A stretch of 64,000 nucleotides of DNA from Microbacterium sediminis. GTDB taxonomy: Bacteria; Actinomycetota; Actinomycetes; Actinomycetales; Microbacteriaceae. Position numbers and translations under genes: made by a program. The notes under the pieces were generated by a model. It searched no databases and had not been told where the DNA came from. It saw nothing but the letters and a program-made list of their open reading frames with translations. Shown one piece after another: positions 7,073 to 15,384 of this stretch. The stretch is taken from assembly GCF_004564075.1 (NCBI RefSeq), contig NZ_CP038256.1, positions 310,001-374,000 on the forward strand, given 5' to 3'. Each line of letters begins with the position of its first letter. The stretch's first letter is position 1.

Positions 7073-7831
7073 ATGGAGTGGTCGATCCAGCAGATCGCCA
7101 AGCTCGCCGGCACCACCAGCCGCACGTTGCGGCACTACGAGCAGGTCGGTCTGCTGCCCGCCACGCGCACCGGCGCCAACGGGTACCGCTACTACGACGC
7201 GTCCGCGCTCGTGCGCCTGCAGCGCATCCTGCTGCTGCGCGAGCTCGGCCTCGGGCTGCCGCAGATCGGCGAGATCCTCGAGCGGCAGACCGACGAGGTG
7301 CGGGCGCTCGAACGACACCGGGACTGGCTGGAACAGGAGAAGGAGCGGATCGGGCGGCAGATCGCCGCCGTGGAGAACACGATCCGCGCACGACAGAAAG
7401 GAGAGGAGCCCATGGCCGAGCAGATGTTCGACGGGTTCGACCACACGACGTACCGGGAAGAGGTCGAGCAGCGCTGGGGCGCCGACGCGTACGCCGCGAG
7501 CGACCGCTGGTGGACGGGCATGTCGGCCGACGAGCAGAGGGCCTGGCAGGAGCGCACGGCGCAGCTGGGCCGCAACTGGACGGCGGCCGCCGAGCGGGGC
7601 GTCGACCCCGCCTCGGAGGAGGCCCAGGAGCTTGCGCGCCGACACGTGGAATGGCTCACCGGCATCCCCGGCACGCCGGCGGCGGCTCCCGGCGGCGACG
7701 TCAAGGGCTACGTGACGGGGCTCGGCGAGATGTACGTGGCCGACCCGCGCTTCGCCGCCAACTACGGCGGCGAGCGGGGCGCCGCGTTCGTCCGCGACGC
7801 CCTCCGGGTCTACGCCGATCGCGAGCTGTAG
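7073..7831 (+). CDS. MerR family regulator with TipAS ligand-binding domain
   Basis: Residues 1-110 form a MerR winged helix (WSIQQIAKLAGTTSRTLRHY, then GYRYYDASALVRLQRILLLR) and a coiled dimerisation helix. Residues 118-252 form a TipAS-type all-helical domain (FDHTTYREEVEQRWGADAYA and DPRFAANYGG). Proteins of this class (TipA, SkgA, Mta) sense drugs or other compounds and activate their own promoter, and a matching 19-bp-spacer promoter is present. A strong Shine-Dalgarno, AAAGGAG, precedes an in-frame ATG at codon 114 (7412). That would yield the ligand-binding domain alone, as with TipAS of Streptomyces lividans. The inducer is unknown. Confidence 0.92.
   Translation: MEWSIQQIAKLAGTTSRTLRHYEQVGLLPATRTGANGYRYYDASALVRLQRILLLRELGLGLPQIGEILERQTDEVRALERHRDWLEQEKERIGRQIAAVENTIRARQKGEEPMAEQMFDGFDHTTYREEVEQRWGADAYAASDRWWTGMSADEQRAWQERTAQLGRNWTAAAERGVDPASEEAQELARRHVEWLTGIPGTPAAAPGGDVKGYVTGLGEMYVADPRFAANYGGERGAAFVRDALRVYADREL
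7397..7414 (+). promoter_or_regulatory. Internal ribosome binding site and ATG for a short TipAS-like product
   Basis: AAAGGAG at 7397-7403 lies 8 nt before ATG 7412, in frame with the MerR gene and exactly at the boundary between the DNA-binding and ligand-binding domains. It is among the best Shine-Dalgarno sequences in the window. Confidence 0.7.
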
Positions 7832-7877
7832 ACGGCGATCTTGACCTCGGCCGGAGGCCGGGCGTCAGAATGTGGTC

Positions 7878-8303
7878 ATGACACAGATCGAGGGATACCT
7901 GCCGGAGGACGTCGCGGCCGAGATCGCCGCGCTGGAGGCCATGGTGGCCGAGGTGGATCGCACCCAGCGCGAGGAGGATGTCGACGGCTTCACGGCGCTG
8001 TTCCGCGAGGACGCGATCGTCACGACGGGGCACGGCAAGCGGCTGTGGGGGCGTGAGGAGATCACCGCCTTCACCGCCCAGGTGTTGCCGGGCTCGACGG
8101 GCGAGGTCACGGCGACCTACGTGCCCGAGCGGATCCTCTTCCTCCGGCCCGACGTCGCCACCATCAAGATCCGGCAGACGTACACCGCACCGGACGGCAC
8201 CGTCACCCACGGCACCCCCACCTGGGTGGTGACCAAGGAGCCGCAGGGCTGGCGCTTCGCCACGAACGCCAACGTCATGGTGCGCGATCCCGCCGACGCG
8301 TGA
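7878..8303 (+). CDS. SnoaL/NTF2-like protein, SgcJ/EcaC family
   Basis: The 141-residue cytosolic protein fits the NTF2-like cone fold. An N-terminal helix leads to VDRTQREEDVDGFTALFRED, then AIVTTGHGKRLWGREEITAF, and a C-terminal sheet ends WRFATNANVMV. The SgcJ/EcaC subgroup is often annotated as an oxidoreductase, but catalytic function is unproved for most members. I use ATG 7878 because a CAGAAT box ends 6 nt before it, a leaderless arrangement, in preference to GTG 7872. It follows the TipA-like gene by 46 bp. Confidence 0.75.
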   Translation: MTQIEGYLPEDVAAEIAALEAMVAEVDRTQREEDVDGFTALFREDAIVTTGHGKRLWGREEITAFTAQVLPGSTGEVTATYVPERILFLRPDVATIKIRQTYTAPDGTVTHGTPTWVVTKEPQGWRFATNANVMVRDPADA

Positions 8304-8374
8304 CGGGGGCGCGCCGCGAGGCGGCCGGGCGGGGAGTAATCTCGGCGGCAGACGGCCGACCGAGAGGGGAGCAC

Positions 8375-8986
8375 ATGACCGACGAGGGACCGATCGCCGA
8401 CGAGACACTGATCGCGGAGGAGCCGGTGTGGCGCGGGTCCATCGCGCGGGGGCTGCGGCTGGCGGTCATCGTCAGTGGCGTCATCGCGCTGCTCGCGGGC
8501 CTGGCGATCCTCATCTGGCCCGTGAAGTCGGCCGTCGTCGTGACGGTGCTGATCGCGCTGTATGCCATCGTCGCCGGCGTGGCGAACCTCGCGCTCGCCC
8601 TGTTCGCGCGCGAGCTGGGCGGGTGGTTCCGCGCGGCGGTGGCCGTGCTCGGTGCGCTGTACCTCGTGGCGGGCGTCGTGGCGTTCGCGAACCTCGATGC
8701 GGCCGCCGTCGCGCTGGCGACCGTGTTCGCGCTGTTCCTCGGGATCGCGTGGATCGTGGACGGCGTCTTCGCGCTCACCACGCTCGGCGTCGACCGCCAC
8801 GCGTACAGCCCGGTGCGGCGCTCGCGGGGCTGGACGATCGCGTTCGGCCTGCTGAGCGTGGTGGCCGGAACGCTCGTGATTCTCGCGCCCGTGTGGGCCG
8901 CGCTGTGGGTGTGGCTGTTCGTGGGCGCGGCGCTGCTCGTCTTCGGCCTCATCCAGATCGTTCGCGCCGCCGCGCTGGAGCGCTGA
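8375..8986 (+). CDS. HdeD/DUF308 family membrane protein
   Basis: The 203-residue protein has an acidic cytosolic head (about 30 residues) and then six hydrophobic spans arranged as three helical pairs. Examples are LAVIVSGVIALLAGLAILIW, AVVVTVLIALYAIVAGVANL and AVAVLGALYLVAGVVAF. This is the pattern of the HdeD/DUF308 family, associated with acid resistance in enterobacteria but mostly uncharacterised in Actinobacteria. The ATG at 8375 has an excellent ribosome binding site, GAGAGGGGAG. It is probably its own unit, since fluC starts from a separate leaderless promoter 21 bp later. Confidence 0.82.
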   Translation: MTDEGPIADETLIAEEPVWRGSIARGLRLAVIVSGVIALLAGLAILIWPVKSAVVVTVLIALYAIVAGVANLALALFARELGGWFRAAVAVLGALYLVAGVVAFANLDAAAVALATVFALFLGIAWIVDGVFALTTLGVDRHAYSPVRRSRGWTIAFGLLSVVAGTLVILAPVWAALWVWLFVGAALLVFGLIQIVRAAALER

Positions 8987-8994
8987 TCGCCCGC

Positions 8995-9000
8995 TAGCGT
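8995..9000 (+). promoter_or_regulatory. -10 box TAGCGT, leaderless promoter of the fluC pair
   Basis: TAGCGT, 6 nt, then GTG 9007. No fluoride-riboswitch-like leader is present, since there is no room for a 5' UTR. Confidence 0.55.
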
Positions 9001-9006
9001 GGGCGG

Positions 9007-9453
9007 GTGACCGTCCGCTTCCGCCCCCGCCCCGTGCGGTGGGGACTGCTCCCGCTCGTCGTGGCGGGCGGCGCGATCGGGGTGGCGGCGCGCTACGGCG
9101 CCACGGCCGGCAACGACGATCCGCTGCTCGGCCTGCCGATGATCATGCTCGTCAACGTGCTCGGCTCCGGGCTGCTCGGCCTCGTCGTCGGGTGGGCGGG
9201 CGACCGGCCCCGCACCCGCGCGTTCCTCGGCACCGGAGTGCTCGGCGGCTTCACCTCGTACAGCGCGCTCGCGCCTGCGATGGCGCTGTTGGCCGGCGAC
9301 CTCGACCTGGGCGTCTTCGCCACGAGCCCGCTGTCGGCCACGGCCTTCGCCCTGCTGCTGCTCATCGGCGCCGTGATGGCGCTCGTGGCGCTGCCCGTCG
9401 CGGTCGCGGCGGTCGGGTACGCGCTCGGGGCCCGGATCGCGGGGCGCCCGTGA
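9007..9453 (+). CDS. crcB: Fluoride efflux channel subunit FluC/CrcB (first copy)
   Basis: The 148-residue protein has four transmembrane segments. It has family motifs GAIGVAARYG near the N-terminus, VNVLGSGLLGLVVGW in span 2 and GVLGGFTSYSALAP, which contains the GGxTTFS-like pore motif (here GGFTSYS). FluC channels export fluoride passively as dual-topology dimers; actinobacteria often carry two genes that form a heterodimer, as the adjacent copy suggests. Its stop overlaps the start of the second copy by 4 nt (GTGA). The GTG start is leaderless. Confidence 0.93.
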   Translation: MTVRFRPRPVRWGLLPLVVAGGAIGVAARYGATAGNDDPLLGLPMIMLVNVLGSGLLGLVVGWAGDRPRTRAFLGTGVLGGFTSYSALAPAMALLAGDLDLGVFATSPLSATAFALLLLIGAVMALVALPVAVAAVGYALGARIAGRP

Positions 9454-9821
9454 GCGTGCTCGAGCTGATCCTCGTGGCGGCGGCCGGCGGCGTCGGGGCC
9501 GGGCTGCGCTGGCTCGTCGACGCCACCCTGCGCCGCGACCGCGGCTTCCCCTGGCCCATCCTGCTCGTCAACGTCACCGGCTGCTTCGTGATGGCCGTGC
9601 TGGCCACGACGTTCGCGGGGCACGGCTCCGTGCCGCTCACGGTCGCGACCACGGGGCTGCTCGGGGGGTACACGACCTTCAGCACGGTCTCGGTCGACGT
9701 GGTGGAGCTGTGGCTGGCGCGCCGCTACGTCGCGGCGGTCGGCAACGGCGTCGGCACGCTGCTGGCGTGCGCGCTCGCGGCCGCGCTCGGCATGCTCGCG
9801 GCGCGCGCGTTCGGCGCCTGA
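9450..9821 (+). CDS. crcB: Fluoride efflux channel subunit FluC/CrcB (second copy)
   Basis: This 123-residue paralogue carries GGVGAGLRWLVD, LLVNVTGCFVMAVLA and the canonical pore motif GGYTTFSTVSVD, with four predicted spans. With its upstream partner it probably forms a heterodimeric fluoride channel. The GTG at 9450 overlaps the preceding stop (GTGA), giving translational coupling, and fits the family start just before the first span. Confidence 0.93.
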   Translation: MSVLELILVAAAGGVGAGLRWLVDATLRRDRGFPWPILLVNVTGCFVMAVLATTFAGHGSVPLTVATTGLLGGYTTFSTVSVDVVELWLARRYVAAVGNGVGTLLACALAAALGMLAARAFGA

Positions 9822-9938
9822 AGCGGGGGATCTCCCCCGCGACGCGGCGGCGCGCGTGTGACAGACTGACAGCGTCGGATACAGCACCGTATCGGCGGTG
9901 CTTCGTCGGCGCTGCCGGTCGCCACCGAGAGAGCCGCT

Positions 9939-12900
9939 TTGTCGAAACTCGCCGTCCTCAGCCTGAAGAACCGCGCCCTCATCGCGCTCATCACGATCTG
10001 TGCCGCCATCTTCGGCGGCATGGGGCTCACGAGCCTCAAGCAGGAGCTCATCCCGTCGATCGAGCTGCCGGCGCTCATCGTCATCACGACGTACCCGGGC
10101 GCCTCGCCCGAGGTCGTCGAGAACGACGTGTCGACGCCCGTCGAGGAGGCCATCCAGGCCGTGCCCGACCTGGAGTCCACCAACGCGACGAGCACGACCA
10201 ACGCCTCGATCGTGCAGGCGATGTTCGCGTACGGATCCGACCTCGGCACCGCCGAGCAGAAGATCCAGCAGGCGATCGACCGCGTGGAGCTGCCCGAGTC
10301 CGCCGACGTTCAGGTGCTCTCGGTGGGGCTCGACGACCTGCCGGTGCTCCAGGTCGCGGTGAGCGGCTTCGACGAGGGCGAGGACGTGCAGTCCGAGCTC
10401 GAGGACATCGCGATCCCCGAGATCGAGGACGTCGACGGCGTCGGCGCCGCGTCGATCGTCGGCGGCGTGGGCGAGCGCATCAGCATCACGCCCGACCCGG
10501 CCGCGCTCGCGGCGCGCGGGCTCAGCACCCAGGCGATCAGCGACGCCATGGAGCAGAACGGCGTGCTGTTCCCGGGCGGATCGATCACCGAGGGCGACGA
10601 GACGCTCACGGTGCAGACGGGGGCGAAGCTCACCTCGGCCGACGACATCGCCGCGCTCCCGCTGATCGCCTCGTCGCCGCAGCCCGGCGCGCCGGTCGCG
10701 ACGATCGGCGACGTCGCCACGGTCGAGCTGACGAGCGATCCGATCACCTCGATCTCGCGCGTCGACGGCGAGGACGCCATCTCGATCTCGATCACCAAGC
10801 TGCCCGCGGCCAACACCGTCGAGGTCTCCGACGGCGTGCTCGCCGCGCTCGACGACCTGCGCGAGACGTTCCCCGACGCCGAGTTCACGGTCGTCTTCGA
10901 TCAGGCGCCGTTCATCGTGCAGTCGATCGAGACCCTCGCGGTCGAGGGCCTGCTCGGCCTCGTGTTCGCCGTGATCGTGATCCTCGTGTTCCTGCTGTCG
11001 ATCCGCTCGACGATCGTCACCGCGATCTCGATCCCGACCAGCGTGCTCATCGCCTTCATCGGCATGCAGGCGTTCGGCTACTCGCTCAACATGCTCACGC
11101 TCGGCGCCCTGACGATCTCGATCGGCCGTGTGGTGGACGACTCGATCGTCGTGATCGAGAACATCAAGCGCCACTACGTCGGCGACGCCGACAAGGGCGA
11201 CGCGATCCGGCTGGCGGTACGCGAGGTCGCCGGCGCCATCACCTCGTCGACGATCACGACCGTGGCCGTGTTCCTGCCGATCGCCTTCGTCGGCGACATG
11301 GTCGGCGAGCTGTTCCGGCCGTTCGCGGTGACCGTGGCGCTGGCCATGCTCGCGTCGCTGTTCGTGGCGCTCACGATCGTGCCGGTGCTGGCGTACTGGT
11401 TCATGAAGCCGGGCAAGCCGCTGCTCGACGAGAACGGTCGACAGATCGACCCCGAGAGCCCCGACGCCCCGCCGTCGCGTCTGCAGCGGGCCTACCTGCC
11501 GCTGCTGCGCTGGACGCTCAAGCACTCGTGGGTGACCCTGCTGATCGCCGTGCTCGTGCTCGGCGGCACCGTGGCGATGGCCCCGCTGATGAAGATCAAC
11601 TTCCTCGGCGACACCGGCCAGAACACCATGACCGTCACCCAGGACCTCGGCCCGAGCGCCAGCCTCGAGGCCAAGGACGCCGCCGCGCAGAAGGTCGAGG
11701 AGGCCCTCGATGGGGTCGACGGCATCGAGACCGTGCAGGTCTCGGTCGGCTCGAGCGGATCCGAGCTGCAGGACGCGTTCTCGGGCGGCGGATCGGCGAC
11801 GTTCTCGATCATGACGAACGAGGACGTCGACCAGGAGCAGCTGCGTGCCGACGTGCAGGAGGCCGTCGCCGACCTCGACGACGCCGGCGAGATCACGGTG
11901 AGCGCGGCGGCCGGCTTCGGCTCCACCGACATCGCGATCGAGGTCTCGGCCCCGAACTCCGACGACCTGCAGACGGCGACCGACGCGATCGTCGCCGAGC
12001 TCGACGGCCGCGCCGGGATCGGCGACGTGACCGACGACCTCGCCGCGAGCCTGCCCTACATCGCGGTCCAGGTCGACCGCGCCGCCGCGGCCGAGCGGGG
12101 CCTCAGCGAGGTCGCGATCGGCGCGCTCGTGTCGAACACGATGAACGATCAGCAGATCGGCACCGTCGAGATCGACGACACGGCGCTGACCGTCTACCTC
12201 GAGGTGGAGAACCCGCCCGCCACCGAGCAGGAGCTGCGCGAGCTGCAGATTCCGAGCGCCGCGGGCATGATCGCCCTGCAGGACGTCGCGACGGTCGAGC
12301 AGACCGAGAGCCCCACCTCGATCAGCACGGTGAACGGCCGCCGCACGGCGACGATCACGGTGCCGCCCGCGAGCGACAACCTCGCCGAGGCCACGGCGTC
12401 GGTCACGGCGGCGCTCGATGCGGTCGAGCTGCCGTCGGGCGCGCGCGCCGAGGTCGGCGGCGTCGCGGAGCAGCAGGCGGAGTCGTTCAGCCAGCTCGGC
12501 CTCGCGATGCTCGCCGCGATCCTCATCGTCTACGTGGTGATGGTCGCGACCTTCAAGTCGCTGCGCCAGCCGCTGCTGCTGCTCGTGTCGGTGCCGTTCG
12601 CCGCGACGGGCGCGATCCTGCTGCAGGTCGTCACCGGCGTGCCGCTGGGCGTGGCATCGCTCATCGGCGTGCTCATGCTGATCGGCATCGTGGTGACCAA
12701 CGCGATCGTGCTCGTGGATCTCGTCAACCAGTACCGCGAGCACGGGCTCAGCACGCGCGACGCCACCCTCACCGGGTCGTCCATGCGTCTGCGCCCCATC
12801 CTCATGACGGCGCTGGCGACGATCTTCGCGCTCACGCCGATGGCGCTGGGCATCACCGGCCACGGCGGGTTCATCTCGCAGCCGCTCGCGATCGTGGTGA

Positions 12901-13370
12901 TCGGCGGCCTCGTGTCGTCGACGTTCCTCACGCTCATCGTGCTGCCGACGCTCTACAACCTCGTCGAGGGCGCTCGCGAGCGGCGCCTGGCGCGCCGCGG
13001 GGAGGGCGACGTGGGCTCCGACCCCGACGGCCCCGAGCCCGACGGCGACGGCCCGGCGCCGGCCGCGGTCGAGCGCGACGCCCCGGCCGAGGACGAGCGA
13101 CCCGGTGCCCCATCGGCCGCCGCGCTGGCCCTCGCCGCCGCGGCTCCCGCCCCGAGCGCCGTGGTCGCAGTGGCCGAGCCGGTCGCGCACGAGCCCGTCG
13201 TGCACGAGCCCGTGAGCGGCAGCACGGTCGTCGACGTGCATCGCCCCGGGGCCGAGCCGGGTGAGGCGCCGATCGTGACCGTCACGGTGCAGCATCCCGT
13301 CGAGGGGCGACCCCACGGCCTGCCGTCGGCCTCGCCCGTGCAGACTCGCCGCCGCAGCCGCCGCGACTGA
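9939..13370 (+). CDS. RND-family efflux transporter permease
   Basis: The 1143-residue protein has the full RND plan: span 1 near the N-terminus (NRALIALITICAAIFGGMGL), a large external loop with TYPGASPEVVENDVSTPVEE, spans 2-6 (about residues 330-490), span 7 at about 530, a second external loop and spans 8-12 ending near residue 1010. VVDDSIVVIENIKRH in span 4 holds the proton-relay aspartates. It resembles the AcrB/HAE1 branch, yet no adaptor or outer-membrane gene is nearby, as expected in a Gram-positive. The last about 125 residues are an Ala/Pro/Glu-rich cytosolic tail. The TTG start is supported by GAGAGAG 6-12 nt upstream. Confidence 0.9.
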   Translation: MSKLAVLSLKNRALIALITICAAIFGGMGLTSLKQELIPSIELPALIVITTYPGASPEVVENDVSTPVEEAIQAVPDLESTNATSTTNASIVQAMFAYGSDLGTAEQKIQQAIDRVELPESADVQVLSVGLDDLPVLQVAVSGFDEGEDVQSELEDIAIPEIEDVDGVGAASIVGGVGERISITPDPAALAARGLSTQAISDAMEQNGVLFPGGSITEGDETLTVQTGAKLTSADDIAALPLIASSPQPGAPVATIGDVATVELTSDPITSISRVDGEDAISISITKLPAANTVEVSDGVLAALDDLRETFPDAEFTVVFDQAPFIVQSIETLAVEGLLGLVFAVIVILVFLLSIRSTIVTAISIPTSVLIAFIGMQAFGYSLNMLTLGALTISIGRVVDDSIVVIENIKRHYVGDADKGDAIRLAVREVAGAITSSTITTVAVFLPIAFVGDMVGELFRPFAVTVALAMLASLFVALTIVPVLAYWFMKPGKPLLDENGRQIDPESPDAPPSRLQRAYLPLLRWTLKHSWVTLLIAVLVLGGTVAMAPLMKINFLGDTGQNTMTVTQDLGPSASLEAKDAAAQKVEEALDGVDGIETVQVSVGSSGSELQDAFSGGGSATFSIMTNEDVDQEQLRADVQEAVADLDDAGEITVSAAAGFGSTDIAIEVSAPNSDDLQTATDAIVAELDGRAGIGDVTDDLAASLPYIAVQVDRAAAAERGLSEVAIGALVSNTMNDQQIGTVEIDDTALTVYLEVENPPATEQELRELQIPSAAGMIALQDVATVEQTESPTSISTVNGRRTATITVPPASDNLAEATASVTAALDAVELPSGARAEVGGVAEQQAESFSQLGLAMLAAILIVYVVMVATFKSLRQPLLLLVSVPFAATGAILLQVVTGVPLGVASLIGVLMLIGIVVTNAIVLVDLVNQYREHGLSTRDATLTGSSMRLRPILMTALATIFALTPMALGITGHGGFISQPLAIVVIGGLVSSTFLTLIVLPTLYNLVEGARERRLARRGEGDVGSDPDGPEPDGDGPAPAAVERDAPAEDERPGAPSAAALALAAAAPAPSAVVAVAEPVAHEPVVHEPVSGSTVVDVHRPGAEPGEAPIVTVTVQHPVEGRPHGLPSASPVQTRRRSRRD

Positions 13371-13377
13371 CGCCGGG

Positions 13378-13409
13378 GTGGGGGTCAGCCCTCGAGGGCA
13401 ACCCCCCAC
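13378..13409. terminator. Possible shared hairpin between convergent genes
   Basis: GTGGGGGT and ACCCCCCAC (one bulge) flank the palindrome GCCCTCGAGGGC at 13388-13399. It covers the stops of the RND and epimerase genes. No T tract follows, so terminator function is uncertain. Confidence 0.4.
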
Positions 13410-14305
13410 TCCAGCGTCCACTCCTCGCCGGGGGCGAGCACGCGCAGCCCGCGGCCGGAGTTGAACGCGTCGGCCGGGGCCGTCATCGGCTCGATGGCGA
13501 CCGCGAGGGGTCGTCCCGGGTAGGTGTCGGTGATGAAGACGTGCGTGAAGTCCATGCCCTCGCCCTGCCACAGCACGGTGCGCCGTCCGTCGGGGGCCGT
13601 GAGGGTGGTGCGCGCGAGGCCGTCCGCGTCGCGCCGCAGACCGGTGTAGCAGCGGTCCATCATGCCGTCGCCCAGGCGCCGGCCCTCGCGCAGGTCGATG
13701 TCGCCCGCGACCGGGTGCTCGGCGACGGGAAGCATCCGCTCGTCCGTCTCGATCCACGTGTCGCCCGTGCTCGTGAGCACCACGTCGGCCGGGTCGGCGT
13801 CGCCCACGGTGAAGAACGGGTGCGCGCCGAGCGCGACGGGCGCCGGCTCGCTACCGGCGTTGCGCAGCACGTGCGTGACGCGGATGCCGTCGTCCGCGAG
13901 GGCGTAGGTCACCGAGGTCTCGAGCGCGAACGGGTAGCCGGTCTGCGGGTAGACGGTCGCGGTGAGCGTCGCGCTCGACTCGTCGGCCTCGATCGCGTAG
14001 GGCGCGAAGCGGAGCAGGCCGTGGATCGCGTTGTGGAACTTCGGCTCGGTGATCGCCAGCTGCAGCTCGCGGCCGTCGTGGGCCCAGCGGCCGTCGCGCA
14101 CGCGGTTGGGCCACGGCACGAGCACCACGCCCGAGGCGGAGGGCGCGGGCGTGCCGGTGGGGAAGTCCGCGACGAGCGGCGTGCCGCCCACGGCGAGCTG
14201 TCGCATCGACGCGCCCACCTGTGTGATCGTGGCGCTCACCTCGCCGTGAGCCCCCCGGTGGCGGAGGTGGATCTGCGTGCCGGTCGGGTCGATGGCTTCG
14301 CTCAT
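13385..14305 (-). CDS. Aldose 1-epimerase family protein
   Basis: The 306-residue cytosolic protein matches the galactose mutarotase-like fold. It has VVLVPWPNRVRDGRW, then ELQLAITEPKFHNAIHGLLRF with the conserved His, ALGAHPFFTVGD with the catalytic His region, and FTHVFITDTYPGRPLAVAIEP with the catalytic Glu region. Members interconvert alpha and beta anomers of hexoses or glucose-6-phosphate; the exact sugar is not clear. ATG 14305 follows a TAGGCT box by 6 nt, so the message is probably leaderless. Confidence 0.88.
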   Translation of the reverse strand: MSEAIDPTGTQIHLRHRGAHGEVSATITQVGASMRQLAVGGTPLVADFPTGTPAPSASGVVLVPWPNRVRDGRWAHDGRELQLAITEPKFHNAIHGLLRFAPYAIEADESSATLTATVYPQTGYPFALETSVTYALADDGIRVTHVLRNAGSEPAPVALGAHPFFTVGDADPADVVLTSTGDTWIETDERMLPVAEHPVAGDIDLREGRRLGDGMMDRCYTGLRRDADGLARTTLTAPDGRRTVLWQGEGMDFTHVFITDTYPGRPLAVAIEPMTAPADAFNSGRGLRVLAPGEEWTLEWGVALEG

Positions 14306-14311
14306 GCGGTC

Positions 14312-14317
14312 AGCCTA
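14312..14317 (-). promoter_or_regulatory. -10 box TAGGCT, leaderless promoter of the epimerase gene
   Basis: Minus-strand TAGGCT, 6 nt, then ATG 14305. Confidence 0.55.
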
Positions 14318-14355
14318 CGGCGCGGCGCGGCCACCGCGCGCGGGCATCAGCCACG

Positions 14356-15144
14356 TCAGATGCAGATCTCGCCGATGACGACGTCCTCCTCGCCGACCGT
14401 GTAGCTGCCCTCGGCGCACAGCAGGGTGTCGGGCGTCGGGCGCACCACGAGCGTCGTGTACCCGCCCTGCACGTCGTGCTCGGTCACCTCCTGGCGATCG
14501 GGGCCGTCGGGAGCGGTCTGGGGGTAGATCGCGACGGTCACGGTGTTCCCGGCGAACTTCTCGTCGAAGCGGGTGATCCGACCCCAGCCGGCCTGGCACT
14601 TGTCCGACCACACGATCTCGAGCAGCGAGTTCTCGGGCCCGGTGGCCGCGGTGGCCACCGCGGCGTCGTCGACGCAGGGGGTCAGGGCGGGCTCCGAACC
14701 CGTGGCGACCGCGATGCGCGGGGCCTGCTCGGCGGGGATCGAGGTGACGATCGCGTACGTCGCGGCGGCCGAACCGCCGGCACCGACGATCAGGCTCGCG
14801 ATCGACATGACCACGGCGGTGCCGAGCCCGATGCGGCGGCGGGTGCGGGGCTCGACGGCCTCCGTCGGAGCCGTTGCCGCCGCCGGCGCGACGCCGGCAC
14901 GGGCGAGGACATCGCGCCGTGCCAGCCACTCGGCCGGTTCCGCGCCGAGCGCGCGCACGATCCCGTCGAGCGTGCGCGCGGAGGGCAGCGCCTTGCCGTT
15001 GAGGGCGTCGGAGATGCCGCTCTTGGAGATGCCGGAGTCGGCCTGCAGGCGCGTGAGGGTCGGGCTGCCCGCGCGCAGGCGGAGGGCCCGCAGGTCTGCG
15101 GCGAGGACGGCGAGGGAGTCGGCGTCGGGTCCGGGCATCGTCAT
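14356..15144 (-). CDS. XRE-type DNA-binding membrane protein with DUF2690 domain
   Basis: The 262-residue protein has an N-terminal helix-turn-helix (about residues 8-70, with LTRLQADSGISKSGISDALN as the recognition region). A single transmembrane span follows at about 108-132 (IGLGTAVVMSIASLIVGAGG). The external domain carries LLEIVWSDKCQAGWGRITRF, the DUF2690 signature, plus several cysteines. This predicts a membrane-tethered regulator sensing something outside the cell, as in Streptomyces relatives; the signal is unknown. I prefer ATG 15144, with AGGA upstream, over an upstream in-frame ATG. It diverges from the variant-LRR gene, and the duplicated module starts about 50 bp upstream. Confidence 0.78.
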   Translation of the reverse strand: MTMPGPDADSLAVLAADLRALRLRAGSPTLTRLQADSGISKSGISDALNGKALPSARTLDGIVRALGAEPAEWLARRDVLARAGVAPAAATAPTEAVEPRTRRRIGLGTAVVMSIASLIVGAGGSAAATYAIVTSIPAEQAPRIAVATGSEPALTPCVDDAAVATAATGPENSLLEIVWSDKCQAGWGRITRFDEKFAGNTVTVAIYPQTAPDGPDRQEVTEHDVQGGYTTLVVRPTPDTLLCAEGSYTVGEEDVVIGEICI

Positions 15145-15193
15145 CGTGATCGTCCTGGGAGGGGAGGGGCTGAACAAGGCGATGGTGCGAGGT

Positions 15194-15384
15194 GCGGCGA
15201 GCGTCCGCCGCGTCCGGCTCTTCCGAAGATTCCGGATGGAAGAACTCGGTCTGAGAACCGGCTGAACCCGTCGCTAGTGTCCCGACTGATCCCACCGATG
15301 CCCGGACATCACGGGGGATCTCCCCATGTACCCGGATGGAACGGACACTAGCAATGCCACAGGACATCCGTGCGCCGTTTTCGG
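15194..15384 (+). repeat. Duplicated promoter/start module, copy A
   Basis: Two blocks (15204-15270 and 15318-15384) match 19687-19753 and 19754-19819 with one mismatch in the first block, and one mismatch plus one 1-nt gap in the second. Weaker identity extends left to about 15194. Copy A contains a 47-nt segment (15271-15317) absent from copy B. The module ends inside the first 10 codons (MPQDI-APFS) of the downstream gene in both copies. Confidence 0.9.
15273..15352. repeat. 10-bp perfect inverted repeat abutting the start codon
   Basis: GCTAGTGTCC (15273-15282) and GGACACTAGC (15343-15352) are exact inverted repeats 60 nt apart. The right arm ends one base before ATG 15354. In RNA it would bury the start region; in DNA it resembles the termini of a tiny miniature element. 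Copy B retains only the right arm (19778-19787). Confidence 0.65.

Noticed and set aside
8987..9006. Fluoride riboswitch before crcB
   Set aside because: Only 20 bp separate the upstream stop from GTG 9007, and a TAGCGT box sits 6 nt before the start.
9093..13757. 1554-codon open frame on the minus strand opposite the RND gene
   Set aside because: It is Arg/His/Gly-rich and low in hydrophobic residues, the product expected from reading a high-GC gene backwards. The plus strand encodes a complete RND transporter.
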